Shown one piece after another: positions 57,004 through 64,000 of a stretch of 64,000 nucleotides of DNA (position 1 is its first letter; each line of letters begins with the position of its first letter). The stretch is from the NCBI RefSeq assembly GCF_000380565.1, contig NZ_AQYJ01000029.1, positions 372,001 through 436,000 on the forward strand, read 5' to 3'. This DNA comes from Microbulbifer variabilis ATCC 700307. GTDB taxonomy: Bacteria; Pseudomonadota; Gammaproteobacteria; Pseudomonadales; Cellvibrionaceae. Under the pieces are notes generated by a model that saw only the letters and a program-made list of their open reading frames with translations, did not search any database and was not told where the DNA came from. Made by a program: the position numbers and the translations under genes.

Positions 57004-57614
57004 TCATATCCAGCTTTCTATAGAAAAAAGGATGCTATTTCTAAAACTCTCGAATGACCAGAAGCTCCTCTCTCTGAATTTTATACCTTGGATTTTCGAA
57101 TTCAGCCCCTTCGCAACACCGTTACTAATTGGATCCTAAAAGTAGGTCAGCAGGTTGGACAAGTGCCATTTCAGAATTTGTGCAACCTTATTTATCGGAT
57201 TCATTCCCCTGCGTATCGCCCAGCTTTACCAGCGCTCAAAGAACCTCTCGGTTGTAATTCTGCTCATACATTGCCAAAAATTGCGAAATAGGTCTATGAT
57301 CAAACAGGTGCGCGCTACTTCCAGGACAGGGTCCTTTAAATGCATAATTTTTTTCCGTCAATTTTTCGCTTACACTACTCGGAGTTGGTCAACAAAAAAT
57401 ATTTACTTCTAGATAAACGCTTGTCACCCTTTTTCAGTAAATCCCCCTGCTCGCTTGATCAACTGCCTTGTTGAGGTGCAGGCGAATATGAAAGCGGTCG
57501 AGGACAATGGTCGCACCGGGCAAACAGTGGCCAACATCACTGCAAAAAGCCTTCCACTGTATCCAATTTCACTTCTACCTACTCACCGGCGATATCAAGA
57601 TCGACATCACTCAT
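57004..57614 (-). pseudogene. ISL3-family transposase remnant
   Basis: Frames on the minus strand join into the C-terminal half of an ISL3 transposase: VLDRFHIRLHLNKAVDQ, LKKGDKRLSRSKYFLLTNSE, RFFERWYSWAIRRGM, KVAQILKWHLSNLLTYF, SNGVAKGLNSKIQGIKF and finally SFWSFESFRNSILF with a TGA at 57006-57004. Frameshifts and stops break it several times (for example near 57430). The N-terminal zinc-finger part and the left end are missing. It separates paralogues 2 and 3 of the DUF4360-like family. Confidence 0.85.
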
Positions 57615-57756
57615 ATTCCATTCAGATTGAACACCTAAGAGTTGCGAGTAGTGGTCTTCAATCTGAATGGGCTGCTTATCCTGATGTAACTGGCAGTTTC
57701 GATGAATACATGACCAATTATATTGGATTTTCACACTATTCTACGAAGAACCTCAT

Positions 57757-58362
57757 TTAAAAACATGGAACACAGACAACTGTTGCTAACTTAAAGGTGC
57801 CATTACCTTGGTCGAGGTTTGTGATAGCTGGAGAAGCATCGCTAACTGGTCGGTAAGTTATTTCACTATACAGATCAGTCTCTACGAAAACTGATTGACC
57901 ACACTGGCCTAAACCTGAAGTTGTAGTTGCGATAACATTGTCAAAACTGTCGCTTTTTATTTCTCCGGCACCAAACCAGGATTTTTGGTCTGAAAAAGTT
58001 TGGTTTTGATTGTTGACACGATTTCTCACTCTGGCTGCATTGACGGAATTAGGGCTAGTGAGATAGTTGCCAGCTGTTGAGAACTCGATTGCTGCAATCT
58101 TGTACCCTGGGAATGGAGTTATTTTATAGTCGACCTCACAAGATTTTTTTATGGTTGTTTGGCTAGTTCCACCTGCAAGAAGTGCCTGCATTTCATTCTG
58201 GAGAAAATCAAGCCTTATCACATTAGCTCCAGGGGGAGAGGTAATTGGTGTGTTCGCACAATCGAACTGTTGTTGAACCACATTAACAGAGAAGTTATTT
58301 GCATAAGAGGCGGCAGATGCCGTCGCTAAAATAGACAGCGAAAAAATAGTTAAAGCTTTCAT
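57757..58362 (-). CDS. Secreted DUF4360-like protein, paralogue 3
   Basis: 201 residues, signal peptide ending near SYANN. Pattern: VVQQQFDCANTPITSPPG, VIRLDFLQNEMQALL, KKSCEVDYKITPFPGYKI, EFSTAGNYLTSPNSVNAARV, SDSFDNVIATT, QCGQSVFVETDLYSEITY and a final CVPC. It shares with DUF4360 the Cys-spaced strands and the P-G-Y/F turn before the second half. AGGGA lies 6 bases before ATG 58362; an ATG nine codons earlier in frame is less likely. It is separated from the other two by the ISL3 remnant. Confidence 0.78.
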   Translation of the reverse strand: MKALTIFSLSILATASAASYANNFSVNVVQQQFDCANTPITSPPGANVIRLDFLQNEMQALLAGGTSQTTIKKSCEVDYKITPFPGYKIAAIEFSTAGNYLTSPNSVNAARVRNRVNNQNQTFSDQKSWFGAGEIKSDSFDNVIATTTSGLGQCGQSVFVETDLYSEITYRPVSDASPAITNLDQGNGTFKLATVVCVPCF

Positions 58363-58389
58363 AGTTTTCCCTTTGATAGGTTTGGCCAT

Positions 58390-58845
58390 TTATCCTTAAT
58401 AGTGCCTAATGAAAAGATAAGGATTATTAAAGATGCAAAGCTACTTTGTAGCGTTAGTTAATATTTGTGACTTGAAGTAATTAATATAAATGAATGACTA
58501 ACAATTAGGAAGAGGTAAATGTAAGGAAAGGCACAAGAATGCGGTCTGGCTATAAATCACATGCCATAGTCTTTTAGCAGTTATTATTTGTTCAATATGA
58601 ATGCTGTAACAAATATAAATAAAATAAGTTTCATCTCAGTGATATTTGCGGAGTGGCCTTAATGGGAATGGTTTCATCAAGAAATGCCCCCTAGTCAATA
58701 ATTCACAGATGTAGCAAAAAACTATTTTAAATAAACGTCACCGATCCAAGTCTTTTGTGTACACATAATGTTCATTATGTGACGTAATCAGATACTCCAG
58801 GCTGCATTGAGGCTGGGTATATTCATAGCGTTTGAAAATTAGGTT
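58390..58845. other. Intergenic DNA with a 20-bp palindrome
   Basis: 456 bp, AT-rich. CACATAATG, TT, CATTATGTG at 58762-58781 is a perfect 9-2-9 inverted repeat. It could be an operator or the hot spot of the IS66 element that begins about 65 bp further. The left IS66 end was not identified. Promoter of paralogue 3 is expected at 58370-58450. Confidence 0.4.
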
Positions 58846-60145
58846 TTACAAAGAGTCATTTTTTTTGCCAATGGATACATTCAAGTTAGGCCCCTGAAGG
58901 CCCAGCCAGAAAACCCCAAAAATGAGTATCGGAAATCGATAAAGATGGTAGGGGCAAGGCTGTGGATCTTGGAAGTGCGAATCAAACTGAAGTGCAGAGC
59001 ATAGTGCTCTAGCGTCATTGACCGAAGATGCAAACAGGAATTTTTTACGTGCCATCACAAAGGGTTTGATTTCCGGCTCAGTCAGATTGTTATCGATTTC
59101 CAAGTGGTCATCGCTGAGGAATTCACAAAGCCCATTCCAGTATTTCAGGCAGTAATTCACTGTATTACCCAGAGGAAATTTGGATAGCACTTGTAAATGG
59201 TGCTTATCCAGCCAGCACTTAAAGGAGGTCATAATGGGTTTGTATTCTTGCTGTCGTAATTCATGCCTTTGTTTCGATGATAGATGGTTGTCTTTGGCTT
59301 TCCTCTTAACCCGATAGAGCTTCTTATAAAACTGCATTGCCCGTTTTGCCAGTCCATCCCCCCTGCGCTGCTCTCGCTATGGGTTTGAGTTTTCGACGGG
59401 CATGTGCATTGTAATGATTTGGGTTTACAGCTGTCTGCTCAAATAACAACTCAAAAAATGGATCAGCATCACAATGCAGCGTGCCTTTAAAGCCGACAAA
59501 TCAGTCAGTTACATCATTATTGTGATCCGAGACATTATATTCATAGAGGATAGCTTCCTTTCCCGGAGGACCGCCTCGGAAACAGTAGGCATAAGATTTT
59601 CGGCTTGCTGGCCGGCCAGGTTCATTAAGAACTTGGAGTGATGTGGCATTCAAAGCCCCAATATTCTAGCCAATGACGTCATCTTTTAGCAAATTGATCA
59701 GTGGTTGTAGGGGAGTAGCACAATCGATAACAGTATGAGCCATGGTTTGATGGGTGAAACTAAAGCCGGCATGGGTCTCAAACTGTTTTTCCAGGTGATA
59801 GAACGGCTGACGATCATCAAGGTTGCTGGCTGTGAGGTGGGCTAGAACGGATTCGGTAAACTTATTCTTAGGTAGGATATGCTTTGGCTTGGGAGCAATA
59901 ACTATTTGGCCTGCACAGCCTTTGGGACAGGTAACCTTCACCGACAACTCGACAATCACCTCATATATTGGGGATATGTAGTTCAAGCGCTCATGACGTT
60001 CGTAATAAACGAGATTCTTTTGGCAGCCACATGCACAGGTTTTATCCTGTTCTGAGGCGGGGATTACCGCCTCTTTTCTTGGCAGTTGCTCGGCAAAGAT
60101 TTTCTTTGTTTTTTTATGACGCTTGTGTGTCGCAATACTAACCAC
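58846..60145 (-). pseudogene. tnpC: IS66 transposase TnpC, broken
   Basis: The N-terminal part (60145-59666) has the zinc-binding CACGCQKNL and CPKGCAGQ and the segment HILPKNKFTESVLAHLTASN. A middle part with several shifts reads PFFELLFEQTAVNPNHYNAH and ARRKLKPIARAAQGGW. The end (59337-58846) has NYCLKYWNGLCEFLSDDHLE, DNNLTEPEIKPFVMARKKFL and then diverges from the family. The catalytic Asp and Glu region is partly lost in the frameshifted middle, so it is not functional. Confidence 0.85.
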
Positions 60146-60257
60146 ATCGTCCTGGTCTTTGTCGCCATCAGCCTCGTTTTCCTCTACAGAACCTTCATCC
60201 CGAACTTCTGTACTGTTGAATAGTAACCCCTGGGGATCTTCAGGGTCTTCTTATTGC

Positions 60258-60544
60258 TTAGAGCGTCGACCAAAGAGAGAGCGCTATAGTTATTTGAATT
60301 GAAATAATAGCTGACTGTAAGCCTTTCCAAATCTCATTTCGCTTATAAAGGGGCCAAAATCTATTATCTTCACAATAGAGCATACGAATTTTATCGGCCT
60401 TTTTATTGCGAAAGACAAAGAGCTGACCGGGTGTCGGATCTTTGTGTAACGTATCAGCCACCAACAGCACGATACCATCAATCTGATTGAGAAAATCGAT
60501 CGGCTGACGGTAAAACCAGACTTGGTGTTAAACGGCAGCCACAT
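60258..60544 (-). pseudogene. tnpB: IS66 accessory protein TnpB, broken
   Basis: Two overlapping frames give VWFYRQPIDFLNQIDGI and then LLVADTLHKDPTPGQLFVFR, NKKADKIRMLYCEDNRFWPL, the core of TnpB. The frame is shifted near 60470 and the C-terminus is replaced by unrelated residues. Confidence 0.82.
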
Positions 60545-60565
60545 GGTATTTACAGGTCCATAAGG

Positions 60566-60839
60566 CCAGGAATTTGCGCCAACAACATCGGACTGTTGAT
60601 CACCAGCTTTATGCCATTGGGGAGCTCTAATACACCCAGGTTTCCCGTAGTGGCTGTAGGGGGCTTGATATCCACGGGAACAAAGTCGGGGATATCAGAC
60701 ACAGGCGTTTGTCAGATAGTTTGCGGTACCAGTAGGGGAACTGGCTGTAGTTTAGGTTGTGCTTACGGGTATAAGCGCGCTTGGATTGAGAGCTTTTCTC
60801 GCAGGCGCTGACATGACTTTGCCACTGCTGCTGATTCAT
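60566..60839 (-). pseudogene. tnpA: IS66 accessory protein TnpA, broken
   Basis: From ATG 60839: MNQQQWQSHVSACEKSSQSK, HNLNYSQFPYWYRKLSDKRL (the helix-turn-helix core), then a frame change and the typical tail LGVLELPNGIKLVINSPMLL. A stop breaks the join between the two parts. Confidence 0.78.
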
Positions 60840-60995
60840 GGGGCTTCCCACCGAAGTTGATGGAGGGGGCATCATGCCAGTCTGCCAAAGCAAGTTGAAT
60901 AATGTGGTTCATGTACCGCTTACCGATTACTTTTAGAATGTTTAGATGATAAGAAACCGGGCTCTGTATAAGCCCGGCAGCTGCAATCAAACATT

Positions 60996-61919
60996 TTAGT
61001 TTGTAGTTACTGGTGAAGAAAGTTTAAAGTGGGCGAGGGCCCTTTCAGCAATCTCCTTGCCATACTCCTGCACAAAATGGCCGGCCTCTTCAATCTTGAG
61101 TGGTTCCGGGCAGTTTTTGATGGTACTCCTTAGCATTTCCATTACATTTTCACCGAGCACAGCGTCTCTCATTCCAATCGCCATAAAACTATCCCCGTCC
61201 CAGTCCTTGGACCAGAATTTCCGAGCTCTAAGCCCAAGTTCTACACCCTCCATGCCGGGATCGACCGGTACAATCGATGGGAAGCGACGCACCCCGGCTT
61301 TGTACCTGTTGTCGGGATAGGGGGCATCATAAGCCACTATATCGAAGAGGTTGACTTCAGATCGGGCATCGCTTGCTATCAACCCGCCAACAGGGATTTC
61401 TGGCACTCCGACTGAGAAGTTGCGCCAATGGTAGAATCCCTCCGAGGCTCCGTCTCCCGCTGCTATAGCAGTATTCATTACCAATAATCGGGTAAACCTG
61501 CCTGGCATATCCATAGGGAGTGTGAGCCCTAGAAGCCCTCCCCAATCCTGGCAAACCAAAGTGATGTTCCTCAGATCGAGGTATTCAATCAGGCGCATCA
61601 AGCTATTGCGGTGAAAGTTAAAGGTGTAAGTATCTTCGTTTATCGGCTTATCAGACCGCCCAAACCCGAAGAGGTCTGGTGCAATAACCCTATGCCCAGC
61701 TTCGACAAATACTGGAATCATTTTCCGATAAAGATAGCTCCAGCTGGGTTCTCCGTGCAGGCACAGAAAAGTTGTTTCTGCCGCTGGCTCTCCTTCATCA
61801 ATGTAAGCCATACGCATGGCATCGAAGCCTTCGAGACTGTCGATATAATTTGGTTGATAGGGAAATCCGGGCAGTAGGGAAAAACGCTCTTCGGGTGTTC
61901 TTAATCGCTCAATAGACAT
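60996..61919 (-). CDS. Haloalkane dehalogenase
   Basis: 307 residues, subfamily I layout. The nucleophile Asp is at about 125 in VCQDWGGLLGL, with the halide-binding Trp next to it. The oxyanion region is LCLHGEPSWSYLY with Glu 57 and Trp 60. The acid Asp is in GMRDAVLG and the His in EEAGHFVQEYG. It splits C-Cl or C-Br bonds of short alkyl halides to alcohol, in the cytosol. Full length and intact, next to the IS66 remnant. DhmA/DmbB-like close relatives exist in marine bacteria; the natural substrate may be a marine halogenated compound. Confidence 0.93.
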   Translation of the reverse strand: MSIERLRTPEERFSLLPGFPYQPNYIDSLEGFDAMRMAYIDEGEPAAETTFLCLHGEPSWSYLYRKMIPVFVEAGHRVIAPDLFGFGRSDKPINEDTYTFNFHRNSLMRLIEYLDLRNITLVCQDWGGLLGLTLPMDMPGRFTRLLVMNTAIAAGDGASEGFYHWRNFSVGVPEIPVGGLIASDARSEVNLFDIVAYDAPYPDNRYKAGVRRFPSIVPVDPGMEGVELGLRARKFWSKDWDGDSFMAIGMRDAVLGENVMEMLRSTIKNCPEPLKIEEAGHFVQEYGKEIAERALAHFKLSSPVTTN

Positions 61920-62194
61920 GGGTAACCCTCTTTTGCGTGAAAAGTAGGCAAGCGACTTTGCCTTATGTTGTTATCGACTGGACCCTTTACAGCAGAATAC
62001 ACAACTGTAGTGAAATATATCGGTTAATCAACCGGGCATTAAGGGTCTATTTGCTCGCGAGGCCAGGCAAGATCTTTAAGGTAAAGATACTTGACTAAGT
62101 TATTGGGTACGAGACCAGGTAACCTTTAGCCCAAACTGGAAATAGGGCGTATTGGGACAGATGCCAGCGGTTAAGCATAATTCTTTGAGGGTTG

Positions 62195-62911
62195 TTAAGA
62201 GTCGATATTGATAAAGATTACACGATTATCAGACTCAATTCTGAGTAGGGCTTTGTCTTCAAAAAAAAGTGGGCTCTTCTTGGTAGTGCTGTAATTAGGG
62301 TTAAATTGTTTCTTTATAAACTTTACCTGATTGTTTGTTTCCCAGCTGACAGATGATGGCCCCCAGGACTCAGGCCTTATACTGTAAACAGGTGTCAGGC
62401 CATTCACAGTTAAAAGATAGAGCTCTAGAAGGTTTTCATTGAAGCCAGCATCCAGGTCTTGCTCCACTGTCAGGATATATTGCCCATTTGGAGAGGTGAG
62501 AGGATAGCCTTCCAGGGAGTATTCGACACCATTCTTTAAACTTAAAAGAATATAGTCACTGGATTCCCATAACTGTCTATATATCAATAAGTAACTATCA
62601 GCCATGAACTCGAGAGCCGAATAGGTATACTTTTCTCCTGGGGGATTTTCTTCAGGGGAGTCCTGATAAGTTTTGGTTGTGCCATTTTTCAGGGTTACTA
62701 TTAAAGAAAAAAGTTTGTTACGTTTGATAAGGCCCGTATTTTCAAGCAGCTTACTTTCTATAGAGCGCGCGCAGTTATGAGAATTATGAATATTGGGGCA
62801 ATCAAACTTACCTTCTATTGCACTGAAGTGGACTGCAAAACTTAAGCTGGGAGTTATTACTGTAGATAGGAAGCCCAAAATAATAAGTAGCTTTTGTAGT
62901 TGACTTATCAT
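62195..62911 (-). CDS. Secreted hypothetical protein
   Basis: 238 residues with a signal peptide (cleavage near SFAVH). The N-terminal mature part has two Cys (FDCPNIHNSHNCARSIE); the rest is strand-rich with repeated strands such as SLIVTLKNGTTKTYQDS, DYILLSLKNGVEYSLEGYPL and NGQYILTVEQDL, like a small propeller or beta-sandwich. No family recognised. It lies 33 bp downstream of the methyltransferase gene on the same strand. Confidence 0.7.
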   Translation of the reverse strand: MISQLQKLLIILGFLSTVITPSLSFAVHFSAIEGKFDCPNIHNSHNCARSIESKLLENTGLIKRNKLFSLIVTLKNGTTKTYQDSPEENPPGEKYTYSALEFMADSYLLIYRQLWESSDYILLSLKNGVEYSLEGYPLTSPNGQYILTVEQDLDAGFNENLLELYLLTVNGLTPVYSIRPESWGPSSVSWETNNQVKFIKKQFNPNYSTTKKSPLFFEDKALLRIESDNRVIFINIDS

Positions 62912-62944
62912 AAGGGCTTCCTCTGCCGCTAGAGAATACTTTAA

Positions 62945-63607
62945 TTAGATTTTTCCTTTAGCGCTAAATAGCGCCACACAGCCTTTTACTTCTATTTGAT
63001 ACTCTTTGAACTTGCTTGCGAGGTAAGTTTCGAGGTCTTCCTGGCAATCCTCGGTATTGGAAAAAATTCCCTTTTTATTGTAGATGGCCATTAATTTCTT
63101 TGCTGCAGTGTTCCTGGGTACACCTTTTGATAAAATCGTGGAACCAAATACAACTCCGGATTCAGAAAGTAGTGCACTAACGTGGTCTAAGGCTGATAGT
63201 TTTTCTGGCAGTTTTCCTGGGAGACAATGGAATAAATAGTTCAGAGAAATGGAATCAAATTTTTCAGTGACTAAGTCAATTTTATCCAGCACATTACAGC
63301 GAAACTGAAGTGGGCTGTACCGTGCAACTCTAGCAGCAGAAACATCCAGGCTATTTTGGTTCAAATCCATCAATCCCAGCCGTACATCACCGGAGGGGAA
63401 GGTGCACTTATCGAGGAAATATCCTGTTCCAACACCGACATCCAAGTGGTTTGACGTTATGTGCTGGTTGAAGTGCTTGAGAATGCCTGGAGTGGGACAT
63501 TGCCAAATAAAGCGGTTGGATAGCCCTAAAACCCAAAGATCGTACAGCCAGAGTACGGGTTTGGAGTAAACGGCTTGTCCCTGCTCAACTTCTTTTGTAA
63601 CGGCCAT
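62945..63607 (-). CDS. Class I SAM-dependent methyltransferase
   Basis: 220 residues. Motif I is SNHLDVGVGTGYFLDKC, with the AdoMet-binding Gly triplet, and motif II acidic residue follows in RLGLMDLNQNSL; motif IV region is SISLNYLFHCLPG. This is the fold of small-molecule methyltransferases similar to those of pyrrole or pseudomonine pathways; the substrate is unknown. ATG 63607 was chosen because CAGGAG is then 6 bases away; an ATG two codons earlier sits on that site. Confidence 0.85.
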   Translation of the reverse strand: MAVTKEVEQGQAVYSKPVLWLYDLWVLGLSNRFIWQCPTPGILKHFNQHITSNHLDVGVGTGYFLDKCTFPSGDVRLGLMDLNQNSLDVSAARVARYSPLQFRCNVLDKIDLVTEKFDSISLNYLFHCLPGKLPEKLSALDHVSALLSESGVVFGSTILSKGVPRNTAAKKLMAIYNKKGIFSNTEDCQEDLETYLASKFKEYQIEVKGCVALFSAKGKI

Positions 63608-64000
63608 GTACATCTCCTGTAAGTCTGACTGGAAGTTAAATATTGGTCTAATTTTGAATACTATGGTACCACTTTTTCAGCATAAAGCTGAAGTTGATAC
63701 CCATGTAGTGAGCAGTGGTTCTAACTGTCAGGCTTTTGGTTAGCGGTATAAAGCAGCTCTTCACCATGAAAGCTAAACTCTTGCAGGTATAAACGAATGT
63801 GCCTTTTTAGTGAGAGAGTTTGGTATATACAGACTTTAATTGAATAATGCCTAAATAGTTTTTGGTTCCATTTAAGTTGGTTAGGCAAGTGAAGAACCGA
63901 ATAAATAGTTACAATGAGTATGAACTAGAAAAATAAAGCTGCCTGGCCTTCCATTGTAAATAGAGTTGAGAAGAGCAGCCCTATATCCAGCTGCCCTTAA
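63608..64000. other. Terminal intergenic region
   Basis: 393 bp up to the window edge without a convincing frame. A weak hairpin TTCAGC-ATAAA-GCTGAA at 63676-63692 is the only structure seen. It should hold the promoter of the methyltransferase gene. Confidence 0.35.

Larger units (their letters stand above)
58846..60923 (-). mobile_element. Decayed IS66-family element (tnpA, tnpB, tnpC)
   Basis: All three IS66 genes are recognisable on the minus strand in the usual order tnpA, tnpB, tnpC, each broken. The right inverted-repeat end is probably GTAAGCGGTA (minus strand) at 60914-60923; the left end is not clear. About 2.1 kb remains, close to the 2.5 kb of a full element. Confidence 0.88.

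Noticed and set aside
57088..57760. Plus-strand frames between DUF4360-like paralogues 2 and 3
   Set aside because: They are the reverse side of the ISL3 transposase remnant.

Overview
The window looks like chromosomal DNA of a marine, polymer-degrading gammaproteobacterium. A Microbulbifer- or Cellvibrionales-like host is my inference, because no rRNA or other phylogenetic marker is present. The hints are secreted enzymes with long Pro-Gln or Pro-Glu linkers behind the signal peptide, an outer-membrane export locus, an arylsulfatase, a multihaem cytochrome lipoprotein, GreB and CsrA of gammaproteobacterial type, and Shine-Dalgarno led genes. I saw no tRNA, rRNA, CRISPR array or prophage module.

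Layout. 1-5156: one co-directional operon with a TPR-like tail, an ABC ATPase, a periplasmic TPR-like protein, a FtsX/MacB-type permease, a LolA-like carrier and a beta-barrel protein; together they read as an export or lipoprotein-sorting machine that spans both membranes. 5246-10999: octahaem cytochrome/TPR lipoprotein, secreted HAD phosphatase, arylsulfatase with a (CAGCCT)14 tract, and a small VOC-like protein. 11229-19883: an AT-rich stretch with a 940-residue zinc-phospholipase-like protein, gene debris, a DUF3857/transglutaminase membrane protein and three small soluble proteins (SpoIIAA-like, SnoaL-like, GyrI-like). 19904-30537: DUF3604 lipoprotein, malic enzyme, patatin, a MarR plus siderophore-interacting protein operon, and secreted or membrane unknowns. 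30562-33921: a tight three-gene operon of unknown function whose last gene looks like a distant tRNA-guanine-transglycosylase (TGT/DpdA-like) TIM barrel; this is my best candidate for an undescribed system. 34466-39254: small protein, csrA in a gene-poor stretch, greB and an S9 peptidase. 39556-45864: BKACE enzyme plus AGCS symporter, then an acyl-CoA synthetase and two tautomerase-type genes divergent from an HxlR regulator across a 47-bp palindrome.

The palindrome, the regulator and the start of the divergent gene were duplicated about 2.9 kb downstream (about 48005-48815). There the regulator is dead, the operator survives, and the start codon of a secreted CAP-domain protein lies inside the duplicated remnant. 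48975-54196 holds an alpha/beta hydrolase, a hydrolase remnant, an MDR oxidoreductase, a tandem ABM-domain membrane protein and a DUF5996 protein. 54290-60923 is a graveyard of decayed insertion sequences from four families (IS3, IS5, ISL3, IS66), in which three divergent paralogues of one secreted-protein family (DUF4360-like by my reading) remain intact. 60996-63607 closes with a haloalkane dehalogenase, a secreted unknown and a methyltransferase.

Starts were moved from the longest open frame where a Shine-Dalgarno sequence, signal peptide or neighbour overlap favoured an internal codon. Family names come from motifs read by eye; no database search was possible.
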